The notes below the pieces were generated by a model, which worked only from the letters and a program-made list of their open reading frames with translations, was not told where the DNA came from and searched no databases. A stretch of DNA of 64,000 nt from Streptomyces misionensis (GTDB lineage: Bacteria; Actinomycetota; Actinomycetes; Streptomycetales; Streptomycetaceae): contig NZ_FNTD01000004.1 of the NCBI RefSeq assembly GCF_900104815.1, positions 2,062,501 through 2,126,500 of the forward strand, in the 5' to 3' direction. The position numbers and the translations under genes are program-made. Positions 52,785 through 64,000 of this stretch are shown one piece after another. The stretch's first letter is position 1, and each line of letters opens with the position of its first letter.

Positions 52785-52844
52785 ATGCTCGGCAGCCGAA
52801 GGACCAGTACCAGGACCACTGTCGCGGTGCCCACGGCCGGCTGA
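52785..52844 (+). CDS. Possible 19-residue leader peptide between riboswitch and cobD
   Basis: An ATG at 52785 with GAGGA about 12 nt upstream opens a 19-codon frame (MLGSRRTSTRTTVAVPTAG) whose stop lies 4 nt before the cobD start codon. cobD itself has no evident ribosome-binding site, so translation of this frame could deliver ribosomes to cobD. This would make the leader frame, rather than cobD, the direct target of the riboswitch. It may also be a chance frame. Confidence 0.4.
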   Translation: MLGSRRTSTRTTVAVPTAG

Positions 52845-52848
52845 GCCG

Positions 52849-53811
52849 ATGGGTGCCGATCGCAGGTATGCGTACGGCGCCGCCGCCGGGCTTCTCGGCG
52901 ACCTGCTCCTCGGTGATCCCCGCCGCGGGCATCCGGTCGCCGCGTTCGGGCGTGCGGCCGCCGCGGTGGAGGGCGCGTTGTGGCACGACCACCGCGGCTG
53001 GGGCGCTCTGCACACCACCGTGTGCGCCGGTGGCGCCGTCGCGCTCGGAGCGCTGGCCGCACGCGTCGTACGCCCCTCCCCCGCCGCCTCCGTCGCGCTG
53101 ACCGCCGCGGCCGCCTGGTCCGTGGTCGGCGGCACCTCGCTCGCCCGGGAGGCCCGGACCATCGGCCGCGCCCTGGCCGCCGGGGACGTCGAGGCGGCCC
53201 GCGCCCGGCTGCCCCATCTGTGCGGCCGGGACCCGCAGGCGCTGGACGCCGACGGCATCGCGCGGGCCGTGGTCGAGTCGGTCGCCGAGAACACCTCCGA
53301 CGCGGTCGTGGGCGCCCTGGTGTGGGGCGCGGTCGCCGGGGTGCCGGGGCTGCTCGGCTTCCGCGCGGTCAACACCCTGGACGCGATGGTGGGTCACAAG
53401 TCCCCGCGCCACCGCCGCTTCGGCTGGGCCGCAGCCCGCCTGGACGACGTGGCCGGCTGGCCGGGGGCCCGGCTGACCGCCGTGCTCGCCGCCGCGGCCG
53501 GAGGCGACCCGCGCGGCGCCGTACGCGCCTGGCGCGCGGACGCCCGCCGGCACCCGAGCCCGAACGCCGGTCCCGTGGAGGCCTCCTTCGCGGGCGCCCT
53601 CGGCGTCCGGCTGGGCGGCACCCTCTCCTACGGCGGCCGCGTGGAACACCGCCCCGTCCTCAACGGCGCCGCCGGACGGCCCGTCCGGGCCGACGACATC
53701 GACCGGGCGGTACGGCTCTCCCGCCGCGTCGGTCTGCTCGCGCTCGGCACCACGGTCGCCGCGCGCCTCCTGGTCACCGGAGTCAAGGGTCTGAAGGGAC
53801 ACGGGAAATGA
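52849..53811 (+). CDS. cobD: Adenosylcobinamide-phosphate synthase CobD/CbiB
   Basis: A 320-residue membrane enzyme that attaches aminopropanol or its phosphate to adenosylcobyric acid. The N-terminus has [22 protein letters not shown], and the centre [43 protein letters not shown], which are hallmarks of CbiB. There are about four hydrophobic segments. It is the first gene of the operon; the stop overlaps the start of cobQ (ATGA at 53808). No clear ribosome-binding site precedes ATG 52849. Confidence 0.93.
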   Translation: MGADRRYAYGAAAGLLGDLLLGDPRRGHPVAAFGRAAAAVEGALWHDHRGWGALHTTVCAGGAVALGALAARVVRPSPAASVALTAAAAWSVVGGTSLAREARTIGRALAAGDVEAARARLPHLCGRDPQALDADGIARAVVESVAENTSDAVVGALVWGAVAGVPGLLGFRAVNTLDAMVGHKSPRHRRFGWAAARLDDVAGWPGARLTAVLAAAAGGDPRGAVRAWRADARRHPSPNAGPVEASFAGALGVRLGGTLSYGGRVEHRPVLNGAAGRPVRADDIDRAVRLSRRVGLLALGTTVAARLLVTGVKGLKGHGK

Positions 53812-55312
53812 GCGGTGGTCTGCTCGTCGCCGGCACCACGTCGGACGCCGGCAAGAGCGTCGTGACGGCCGGGATCTGCCGCTGGCTGGCACGCCAGGGC
53901 GTGAAGGTCGCGCCGTTCAAGGCGCAGAACATGTCCCTGAACTCCTTCGTCACCCGCGAGGGCGCCGAGATCGGCCGGGCCCAGGCCATGCAGGCCCAGG
54001 CGTGCCGGATCGAACCGACCGCGCTGATGAACCCCGTGCTGCTCAAGCCGGGCGGCGAGCAGAGCAGCCAGGTGGTGCTGCTGGGCAGGCCGGTGGGCGA
54101 GATGAGCGCGCGCGGCTACCACGGCGGGCGGCAGCGGCGGCTGCTGGGCACGGTGCTGGACTGCCTGGCCGAGCTGCGGCGCACGTACGACGCGGTGATC
54201 TGCGAGGGGGCGGGCAGCCCGGCCGAGATCAATCTGCGGCGCACCGACATCGTCAACATGGGGATCGCGCGCGGTGCCCGGCTGCCCGTGCTGGTCGTCG
54301 GCGACATCGACCGCGGGGGCGTCTTCGCCTCCTTCTTCGGCACCCTCGCCCTGCTCGCGCCCGAGGACCAGGAGCTGGTCGCCGGGTTCCTGGTGAACAA
54401 GTTCCGGGGCGACGTCTCGCTGCTGGAGCCCGGGCTGGACATGCTGCGGGACCTCACCGGGCGGCGGACGTACGGCGTGCTGCCGTTCCGGCACGGACTG
54501 GGGATCGACGAGGAGGACGGACTGCGGGTGTCCCTCCGGGGCGCCGTGCGGGAGTCGGCCGTCGCTCCCCCCGTCGGCGAGGACGTGCTGCGCGTCGCCG
54601 TGTGCGCGATCCCGCTGATGTCCAACTTCACCGACGTGGACGCGCTGGCCGCCGAACCGGGCGTCGTGGTGCGGTTCGTGGACCGGCCGGAGGAACTGGC
54701 CGACGCGGACCTCGTGATCGTGCCCGGCACCCGGGGCACGGTCCGGGCGCTGGAGTGGCTGCGCGCCCGGGGGCTCGCGGACGCCCTGGTCCGGCGGGCC
54801 GCGTCGCAGCGGCCCGTGCTCGGCATCTGCGGCGGCTTCCAGATCCTCGGCGAGCACATCGAGGACGAGGTCGAGTCGCGCGCCGGCGCGGTTGCCGGGC
54901 TCGGCCTGCTGCCCGTACGAGTGCGCTTCGCCCGGGAGAAGACCCTCGCCCGGCCCGCCGGCCGGGCCCTCGGCGAGCCGGTGGAGGGGTACGAGATCCA
55001 CCACGGGGTGGCGTCCGTCGAGGGCGGCGAACCCTTCCTGGACGGCTGCCGGTCGGGCCAGACCTGGGGCACCCACTGGCACGGCTCGCTGGAGTCGGAC
55101 CGCTTCCGCCGGGCCTTCCTGCGCGAGGTGGCCGCCGCCGCGGGGCGCCGCTTCGTCCCGGCGCCGGACACCTCCTTCGCCGCGCTGCGCGAGGAGCAGC
55201 TGGACCGGCTCGGCGATCTGATCGAACAGCACGCGGACACGGACGCGCTGTGGCGGCTCATCGAGTCCGGCGCGCCGCAAGGACTGCCCTTCATTCCACC
55301 GGGAGCGCCCGC

Positions 55313-55316
<4 letters not shown>
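53808..55316 (+). CDS. cobQ: Cobyric acid synthase CobQ/CbiP
   Basis: A 502-residue amidotransferase that amidates the b, d, e and g side chains of adenosylcobyrinic diamide. The N-terminal ATP-binding domain begins [16 protein letters not shown] and has [10 protein letters not shown] and [13 protein letters not shown]. The C-terminal glutaminase half has the nucleophile Cys in [12 protein letters not shown] and HWHGSLE with the active-site His. It overlaps cobD and cobN by 4 nt on either side. Confidence 0.96.
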
Positions 55317-58965
<3,649 letters not shown>

Positions 58966-58969
<4 letters not shown>

Positions 58970-60981
58970 CCACCCCCTTTCCTTTCACGGCCGTGGTCGG
59001 CCAGGACGATCTGCGGCTGGCGCTGCTGCTGAACGCCGTCTCCCCGGCGGTCGGCGGGGTGCTGGTGCGCGGCGAGAAGGGCACCGCCAAGTCCACGGCG
59101 GTGCGGGCCCTTTCGGCGCTGCTGCCCGAGGTGGCCGTGGTGCCCGGGTGCCGGTTCTCCTGCGATCCGGCCGCCCCGGACCCGGCCTGCCCGGACGGGC
59201 CGCACGAGCCGGGGCCGGGTGCGCGACGGGCCGCGCGGATGGTCGAGCTGCCGGTCGGTGCCTCGGAGGACCGGCTGGTCGGCGCGCTGGACATCGAGCG
59301 GGCGCTCGCGGAGGGCGTGAAGGCGTTCGAGCCGGGCCTGCTCGCCGACGCGCACCGGGGCATCCTGTACGTGGACGAGGTCAACCTGCTCCACGACCAT
59401 CTGGTCGACCTGCTGCTGGACGCGGCGGCGATGGGCTCCTCGTACGTGGAGCGCGAGGGCGTGTCCGTGCGGCACGCGGCGCGTTTCCTGCTCGTCGGGA
59501 CGATGAACCCCGAGGAGGGCGAGCTGCGGCCGCAGCTGCTCGACCGGTTCGGGCTGACCGTGGAGGTCGCGGCCTCGCGGGAGCCGGACCAGCGGGTGGA
59601 GGTCGTCAGGCGCCGGCTGGCCTACGACGACGATCCGGACGGCTTCGCCGCGCGGTGGGCCGCCGAGGAGGCCGCCGTTCGCCAACGGATCGCTGCGGCG
59701 CGGGAGTTGCTGCCGCGGGTGCGGCTGGGCGACGGCGCGCTGCGGCAGATCGCGGCGACCTGCGCGGCCTTCGAGGTGGACGGCATGCGCGCCGACATCG
59801 TGATGGCGCGCACGGCGACCGCGCTGGCCGCGTGGGCCGGGCGGACGGACGTGCTGGCCGAGGACGTGCGGCAGGCCGCGCTGCTGGCGCTGCCGCACCG
59901 CAGGCGCCGCAACCCCTTCGACGCGCCGGGCCTGGACGAGGACAAGCTGGACGAGACGCTGGAGCAGTCCGCCGGGCAGGACGGCGACGGGGACGGGGAC
60001 GGGGACGACGATCCCGGCCCCGGCGGTCCCGGTGGCGGTGGCGTGCCCGAGCCCGAGGACGGTCCGCAGGGCGGCGGGGACACCGCCGCGCGGCCCGAGG
60101 CCGGCGAGGGCGGGGAGCCGCAGGCAGCGGGATCGCGGGAGCAGTCGGCCGCGCGGGCCGCCGAGCCGTTCCGGACCAAGGCGCTGAGCGTGCCCGGGAT
60201 CGGGGAGGGCGCCGCCGGGCGGCGCTCGCGGGCGCGGACCGAGCACGGGCGGACGACCGGGGCCCGGCGGCCGCGGGGCGCCCTGACCAAGCTGCACCTG
60301 GCGGCGACCGTACGGGCCGCCGCCCCGCACCAGCGGGCGCGGGGTCGGTCCGGGCCGGGGCTGGTGGTCCGCCGGGACGATCTGCGGCAGGCCGTCAGGG
60401 AGGGGCGCGAGGGCAACCTGGTGCTGTTCGTCGTCGACGCCTCCGGGTCGATGGCGGCCCGGCAGCGGATGAGCGCCGTGAAGGGCGCCGTGCTGTCGCT
60501 GCTGCTCGACGCCTACCAGCGGCGGGACAAGGTCGGTCTGGTGACGTTCCGGGGGTCGGCCGCGGAGGTCGCGCTGCCGCCGACGTCCTCCGTGGACGCG
60601 GCCGCCGTACGGCTGGAGTCGCTGCCGACCGGGGGCCGTACGCCGCTGGCGGCCGGGCTGCTCAAGGCGCACGAGGTGCTGTGGGTGGAGCGGCTGCGGG
60701 ATCCGGCGCGCCGGGCGCTGGTCGTGGTGGTGACCGACGGGCGGGCCACGGGCGGACCGGAGCCGGTGGCGCTCGCCGGACGCGCGGCACGGCTGTTCGC
60801 GGCCGAGGCGGTCGCGTCGGTGGTCGTGGACTGCGAGTCGGGTCCGGTACGGCTCGGTCTCGCCGGGCGGCTCGCGGGCGAGCTGGGCGGTACGGCCGTC
60901 ACGCTGGACGAGCTGCGGGCCGACTCGATCGCCGGTCTCGTCAGGGATGTGCAGGGGAACAGCAGCAGGAGGGCCGCGTAA
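58966..60981 (+). CDS. Magnesium/cobalt chelatase AAA-VWA fusion (ChlI-ChlD/BchID-like)
   Basis: A 671-residue chelatase motor subunit. An AAA+ domain (about 5-320) has Walker [10 protein letters not shown] (36-44), Walker [11 protein letters not shown] and sensor MNPEEG. An acidic, Gly/Asp/Pro-rich linker (about 335-400, with [10 protein letters not shown]) follows, then a VWA domain with the MIDAS motif DASGSM. It combines the BchI and BchD roles in one chain. With CobN upstream it likely powers cobalt insertion in place of CobST; this is inferred from context. GTG 58966 overlaps the cobN stop; the gene overlaps cobO at TAATG (60979-60983). Confidence 0.92.
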
Positions 60982-61580
60982 TGCCTCAGGGGCAGCCGAG
61001 TGTCGTACCCGACGACGGCCTGACGACCCGTCAGCGGCGCAACCGTCCGCTGGTCGTCGTGCACACCGGGGTCGGCAAGGGCAAGTCCACCGCCGCGTTC
61101 GGGCTCGCGCTGCGGGCCTGGAACCAGGGGTGGCCCATCGGGGTGTTCCAGTTCGTCAAGTCGGCGAAGTGGAAGGTCGGCGAGGAGAACGCGCTGCGCG
61201 TGCTGGGTGCCTCCGGCGAGGGCGGCACCGTCGCCTGGCACAAGATGGGCGAGGGCTGGTCCTGGGTCCAGCGGGACGCGCAGATGGACAACGAGGAGAA
61301 GGCCCGGGAGGGCTGGGAGCAGGTCAAGCGGGACCTGGCGGCGCAGACGTACCGGCTGTACGTGCTGGACGAGTTCGCGTACCCGATGCACTGGGGCTGG
61401 GTGGACACCGACGAGGTGATCGAGGTGCTGCGCACGCGGCCCGGCACCCAGCACGTGGTCGTCACCGGGCGGAACGCGCCGCCAAAGCTGGTGGACTTCG
61501 CCGACCTGGTGACGGACATGTCGAAGGTGAAGCACCCCATGGACGTGGGGCAGAAGGGCCAGAAGGGCATCGAGTGGTGA
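60981..61580 (+). CDS. cobO: Cob(I)yrinic acid a,c-diamide adenosyltransferase CobO
   Basis: A 199-residue BtuR/CobA-type adenosyltransferase that adds the 5'-deoxyadenosyl ligand to cobalt. VVVHTGVGKGKSTAAFGLALRA carries the P-loop, and YVLDEFAYPMHWGWVD, VVVTGRNAPPKLVDFADLVTDM and KHPMDVGQKGQKGIEW are diagnostic. ATG 60981 overlaps the preceding stop by one base, and the stop overlaps the GTG of cobB. Confidence 0.96.
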   Translation: MPQGQPSVVPDDGLTTRQRRNRPLVVVHTGVGKGKSTAAFGLALRAWNQGWPIGVFQFVKSAKWKVGEENALRVLGASGEGGTVAWHKMGEGWSWVQRDAQMDNEEKAREGWEQVKRDLAAQTYRLYVLDEFAYPMHWGWVDTDEVIEVLRTRPGTQHVVVTGRNAPPKLVDFADLVTDMSKVKHPMDVGQKGQKGIEW

Positions 61581-62950
61581 GTTCGCCGGTGCCCCGGCTG
61601 GTCGTCGCCGCGCCCTCCTCGGGCAGCGGCAAGACCACCGTGGCCACGGGGCTGATGGCCGCGTTCGCCGCGCGGGGGCTCGCCGTGTCCCCGCACAAGG
61701 TCGGGCCGGACTACATCGACCCCGGGTACCACGCGCTCGCGACCGGGCGGACGGGGCGGAACCTGGACGCGTACCTGTGCGGGCCGGAGCTGATCGCCCC
61801 GCTGTTCCTGCACGGGGCGCGGGGGTGCGACCTCGCCGTGGTCGAGGGCGTGATGGGGCTGTACGACGGCGCCGCCGGGGAGGGCGAGCTGGCGTCCACC
61901 GCGCAGGTCGCCAAGCTGCTGCGGGCGCCGGTGGTGCTGGTGGTGGACGCCTCGGCGCAGTCGCGGTCGGTGGCGGCGCTGGTGCACGGGTTCGCGTCGT
62001 GGGACCCGGGGGTGCGGATCGGCGGCGTGATCCTGAACAAGGTGGGGTCCGACCGCCACGAGGAGCTGCTGCGCGAGGCGCTGGACTCGGCGGGGGTGCC
62101 GGTGCTGGGCGTGCTGCGGCGGGCCCGTCCGGTCGAGACGCCGTCCCGGCACCTGGGCCTGGTGCCGGTGGCCGAGCGGCAGTCGGCGGCGACCGGCTCC
62201 GTGGCGGCGATGGCGGCACTGGTCTCCGAGGGGTGCGACCTGGCCGCGCTGGAGGCGCTGGCCCGTACCGCCGGACCGGTGCCGGGGGACCCGTGGAGCC
62301 CCCTGCCGCCCGGCCCCGACGGCCCGGTCCGGCCGGCCGGCGGGCCGGGGCCGCGCATCGCGGTGGCCGGCGGCCCGGCCTTCACCTTCTCCTACGCCGA
62401 GCACACCGAACTGCTCACCGCCGCCGGCGCCGAGGTCGTCCCCTTCGATCCGCTGCGGGCGGAGCGGCTGCCCGACGGCACGGCCGGGCTGGTCGTCGGC
62501 GGCGGTTTCCCCGAGGTGTACGCCGCCGAGCTGTCCGCCAACGAGCCGCTGCGCGCGGCCGTCGCCGAACTCGCCGCGTCCGGGGCGCCGATCGCCGCCG
62601 AGTGCGCCGGACTGCTCTATCTGTGCCGGGAGTTGGACGGCCGCCCCATGTGCGGGGTGCTGGACGCCACCGCGCGGATGACGGAGCGGCTCATCCTCGG
62701 GTACCGGGACGCCGTGGCCGTCGGGGACAGCGCGCTGGCCGCGGCCGGGACGCGGATGCGGGGGCACGAGTTCCATCGCACCGCGGTCGAGCCGGGCGCC
62801 GGTCCCGCCCCCGCGTGGGGCGTCCGGGGCCGGGACCGGCGGGTGGAGGGTTTTGTTCAGCGGGGCGTGCACGCGAGTTACCTGCACACGCACTGGGCGT
62901 CCGAGCCCGGTGTGGCCCGTCGGTTCGTGGAGAGGTGCCGGACGTCATGA
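61577..62950 (+). CDS. cobB: Cobyrinic acid a,c-diamide synthase CobB/CbiA
   Basis: A 457-residue glutamine amidotransferase that amidates the a and c side chains. The N-terminal ATP-binding part has APSSGSGKTTVATG and HKVGPDYIDPGYH, typical of hydrogenobyrinic acid a,c-diamide synthase. The C-terminal glutaminase half has IAAECAGLLYLCREL with the nucleophile Cys and GHEFHRTAVEP. It ends with ASYLHTHWAS. GTGA overlap upstream, ATGA overlap downstream. Confidence 0.96.
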   Translation: MSSPVPRLVVAAPSSGSGKTTVATGLMAAFAARGLAVSPHKVGPDYIDPGYHALATGRTGRNLDAYLCGPELIAPLFLHGARGCDLAVVEGVMGLYDGAAGEGELASTAQVAKLLRAPVVLVVDASAQSRSVAALVHGFASWDPGVRIGGVILNKVGSDRHEELLREALDSAGVPVLGVLRRARPVETPSRHLGLVPVAERQSAATGSVAAMAALVSEGCDLAALEALARTAGPVPGDPWSPLPPGPDGPVRPAGGPGPRIAVAGGPAFTFSYAEHTELLTAAGAEVVPFDPLRAERLPDGTAGLVVGGGFPEVYAAELSANEPLRAAVAELAASGAPIAAECAGLLYLCRELDGRPMCGVLDATARMTERLILGYRDAVAVGDSALAAAGTRMRGHEFHRTAVEPGAGPAPAWGVRGRDRRVEGFVQRGVHASYLHTHWASEPGVARRFVERCRTS

Positions 62951-63696
62951 GCAGCAGGCTGATCGGTGTCGGAGTCGGTCCGGGCGACCCGGAGCTGGTG
63001 ACGGTGAAGGGGGTCAACGCGCTGCGGGCGGCCGACGTCGTCGTCGTGCCGGTGATGGGCGCGGCCGACGGGCGGGACGGGGGTGAGCCGGGGCGCGCCG
63101 AGGCGACCGTGCTGCACTACGTGGCCGAGGAGAAGGTCGTCCGCGTGGTGTTCGCGCTGAACGAGCGGACCGACCGCACCCGCCGGGAGGCCGCCTGGGA
63201 CGCCGCGGGCGAGCGGGTCGCCGCGCTGCTGGGGCGGCACGGCTCGGTCGCCTTCGCCACCATCGGCGATCCGAACGTGTACTCGACGTTCACGTATCTC
63301 GCGCAGACCGTCGCGGAGCTGGTGCCGGGGCTCGTCGTGGAGACCGTGCCCGGGATCACCGCCATGCAGGACCTGGCGGCGCGCTCCGGTGCCGTGCTGA
63401 CCGAGGGCACCGAGCCGCTGACGCTGGTGCCGGTCACGGCGGGTTCCGCGGTGCTGGAGGAGGCGCTGGCCGGGCCGGGGACGGTCGTGGCGTACAAGTT
63501 CGGGCGGCAGGCCGCCGAGGTCGCCGGGGCGCTGACCCGCTCCGGGCGGCTCCAGGACGCGGTGTGGGGGTCGGCGCTGGGACTGCCCGAGGAGTCGGTG
63601 CGGCCGGCCGCCGAGCTGGACGGCGCGCCGTTGCCGTATCTGTCGACGCTGATCGCGCCGCCGCGGCGGGACGGCGGGCGGGGCGGCAAGCTGTGA
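62947..63696 (+). CDS. cobI: Precorrin-2 C20-methyltransferase CobI
   Basis: A 249-residue tetrapyrrole methylase. GVGVGPGDPELVTVKGVNAL is the N-terminal SAM-related motif, followed by FATIGDPNVYSTFTYL and VPGITAMQDLAARSG, characteristic of the C20 enzyme, which methylates precorrin-2 at C20. The ATG at 62947 overlaps the cobB stop. It ends the overlapping chain; the gene on the other strand starts 24 bp later. Remaining methylases are probably just outside or elsewhere in the genome. Confidence 0.95.
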   Translation: MSSRLIGVGVGPGDPELVTVKGVNALRAADVVVVPVMGAADGRDGGEPGRAEATVLHYVAEEKVVRVVFALNERTDRTRREAAWDAAGERVAALLGRHGSVAFATIGDPNVYSTFTYLAQTVAELVPGLVVETVPGITAMQDLAARSGAVLTEGTEPLTLVPVTAGSAVLEEALAGPGTVVAYKFGRQAAEVAGALTRSGRLQDAVWGSALGLPEESVRPAAELDGAPLPYLSTLIAPPRRDGGRGGKL

Positions 63697-63719
63697 GCCG
63701 CGCGGGAGGGCCGGTGCCC

Positions 63720-64000
63720 TCAGCCGGAGATGCCGACCACCAGCCAGATGAACGCCGCGCCGGCGACCGTGCACAGCAGGGTGGAGCGGGCCGGGTGCTC
63801 GTGGTGGGCCTCGGGCAGGATCTCGGCGGCGGCGAGGTAGAGCAGCACGCCGCCGAAGAGGCCGAGATAGCCGCCGAGCACCGCTTCGGGGATGTGGAAG
63901 AAGACGGTGGACAGCGCGCCGGCCAGGGGGGCGCAGGCGTCGGCGAGCAGCATGCCGAGGGCGCGGCGGCGGGCGTTGCCGTACAGGCTGGTGATGGTGA
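63720..64000 (-). CDS. ZIP-family metal transporter, cut by the right window edge
   Basis: The C-terminal part of a ZIP permease, 93 codons visible plus stop. Visible parts are the His/Glu-rich metal site HIPEAVLGGYLGLFGGVLL followed by ILPEAHHEHP. At least three helices are seen. The 5' part lies beyond the window. ZIP proteins import zinc, iron or other divalent ions. It runs opposite to the cob operon. Confidence 0.9.
   Translation of the reverse strand, partial: TITSLYGNARRRALGMLLADACAPLAGALSTVFFHIPEAVLGGYLGLFGGVLLYLAAAEILPEAHHEHPARSTLLCTVAGAAFIWLVVGISG

Overview
The window is a 64 kb stretch of a high-GC actinobacterial chromosome, almost certainly Streptomyces. The evidence is extreme third-position GC, many GTG starts (and a TTG start for fabG), a chaplin gene, a PHO box in front of a Pit transporter, and the aerobic-type cobalamin genes headed by a B12 riboswitch. 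I see no prophage, insertion sequence, CRISPR array, rRNA or tRNA. It reads as core or conserved chromosome rather than a mobile island.

Layout. 1-4.7 kb: a PEBP-family protein cut by the left edge, an HNH nuclease, an NfeD/SPFH membrane pair, a lone ABC ATPase and a conserved hypothetical. 4.7-5.8 kb: about 1.2 kb without a recognisable gene, made partly of near-identical direct repeats. 5.9-10.1 kb: a cysteine-free chaplin, a two-component system with a cytosolic GAF kinase, and an SDR coupled to a divergent QueA-like protein. 10.1-18.7 kb: a secreted transglycosylase behind a structured leader, an FHA-FHA-ABC exporter, serB, a SixA-like phosphatase, small membrane proteins, and a CynX/NimT exporter divergent from a FadR-type regulator. 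18.7-25.2 kb: a small secreted protein, fabG-fabI, tldD-tldE and tyrS. 25.2-33.9 kb: small conserved proteins, moaA, DUF485-acetate symporter, a subtilase, a CoA-transferase and a VIT1-like carrier. 34-38.9 kb: a DEDDh exonuclease with a BRCT-like tail, a small Cys-rich protein, SURF1, a GH15 glucanase and an SDR with an altered active site. 38.9-42.0 kb: an Asp23/Gls24-AmaP module. 42-50.8 kb: enoyl-CoA hydratase, a tiny HTH protein, an ABC-F ATPase, a VOC protein, a hypothetical, an alpha/beta hydrolase, a class II aldolase and a GH25 lysozyme. 50.9-52.5 kb: the PHO-box-controlled pit gene and a small partner. 52.6-63.7 kb: the B12 riboswitch and cobD-cobQ-cobN-chlID-cobO-cobB-cobI, each gene overlapping the next. 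A ZIP transporter runs off the right edge.

How the parts work together. The clearest functional unit is the cobalamin operon. The riboswitch controls a chain of seven overlapping genes covering corrin-ring methylation, amidation, cobalt chelation, adenosylation and aminopropanol attachment. The second unit is the Asp23-like module: by sequence pattern I count six Asp23-like domains in five proteins on two divergent transcripts, together with membrane anchors. This is the best candidate here for a poorly described system. FabG and FabI form a short fatty-acid synthesis operon. NfeD and SPFH form a membrane-microdomain pair.

Limits. All assignments come from reading the sequence and recalling protein families; no database search, folding program or expression data was used. 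Some start codons are choices between plausible alternatives and are flagged in the entries.
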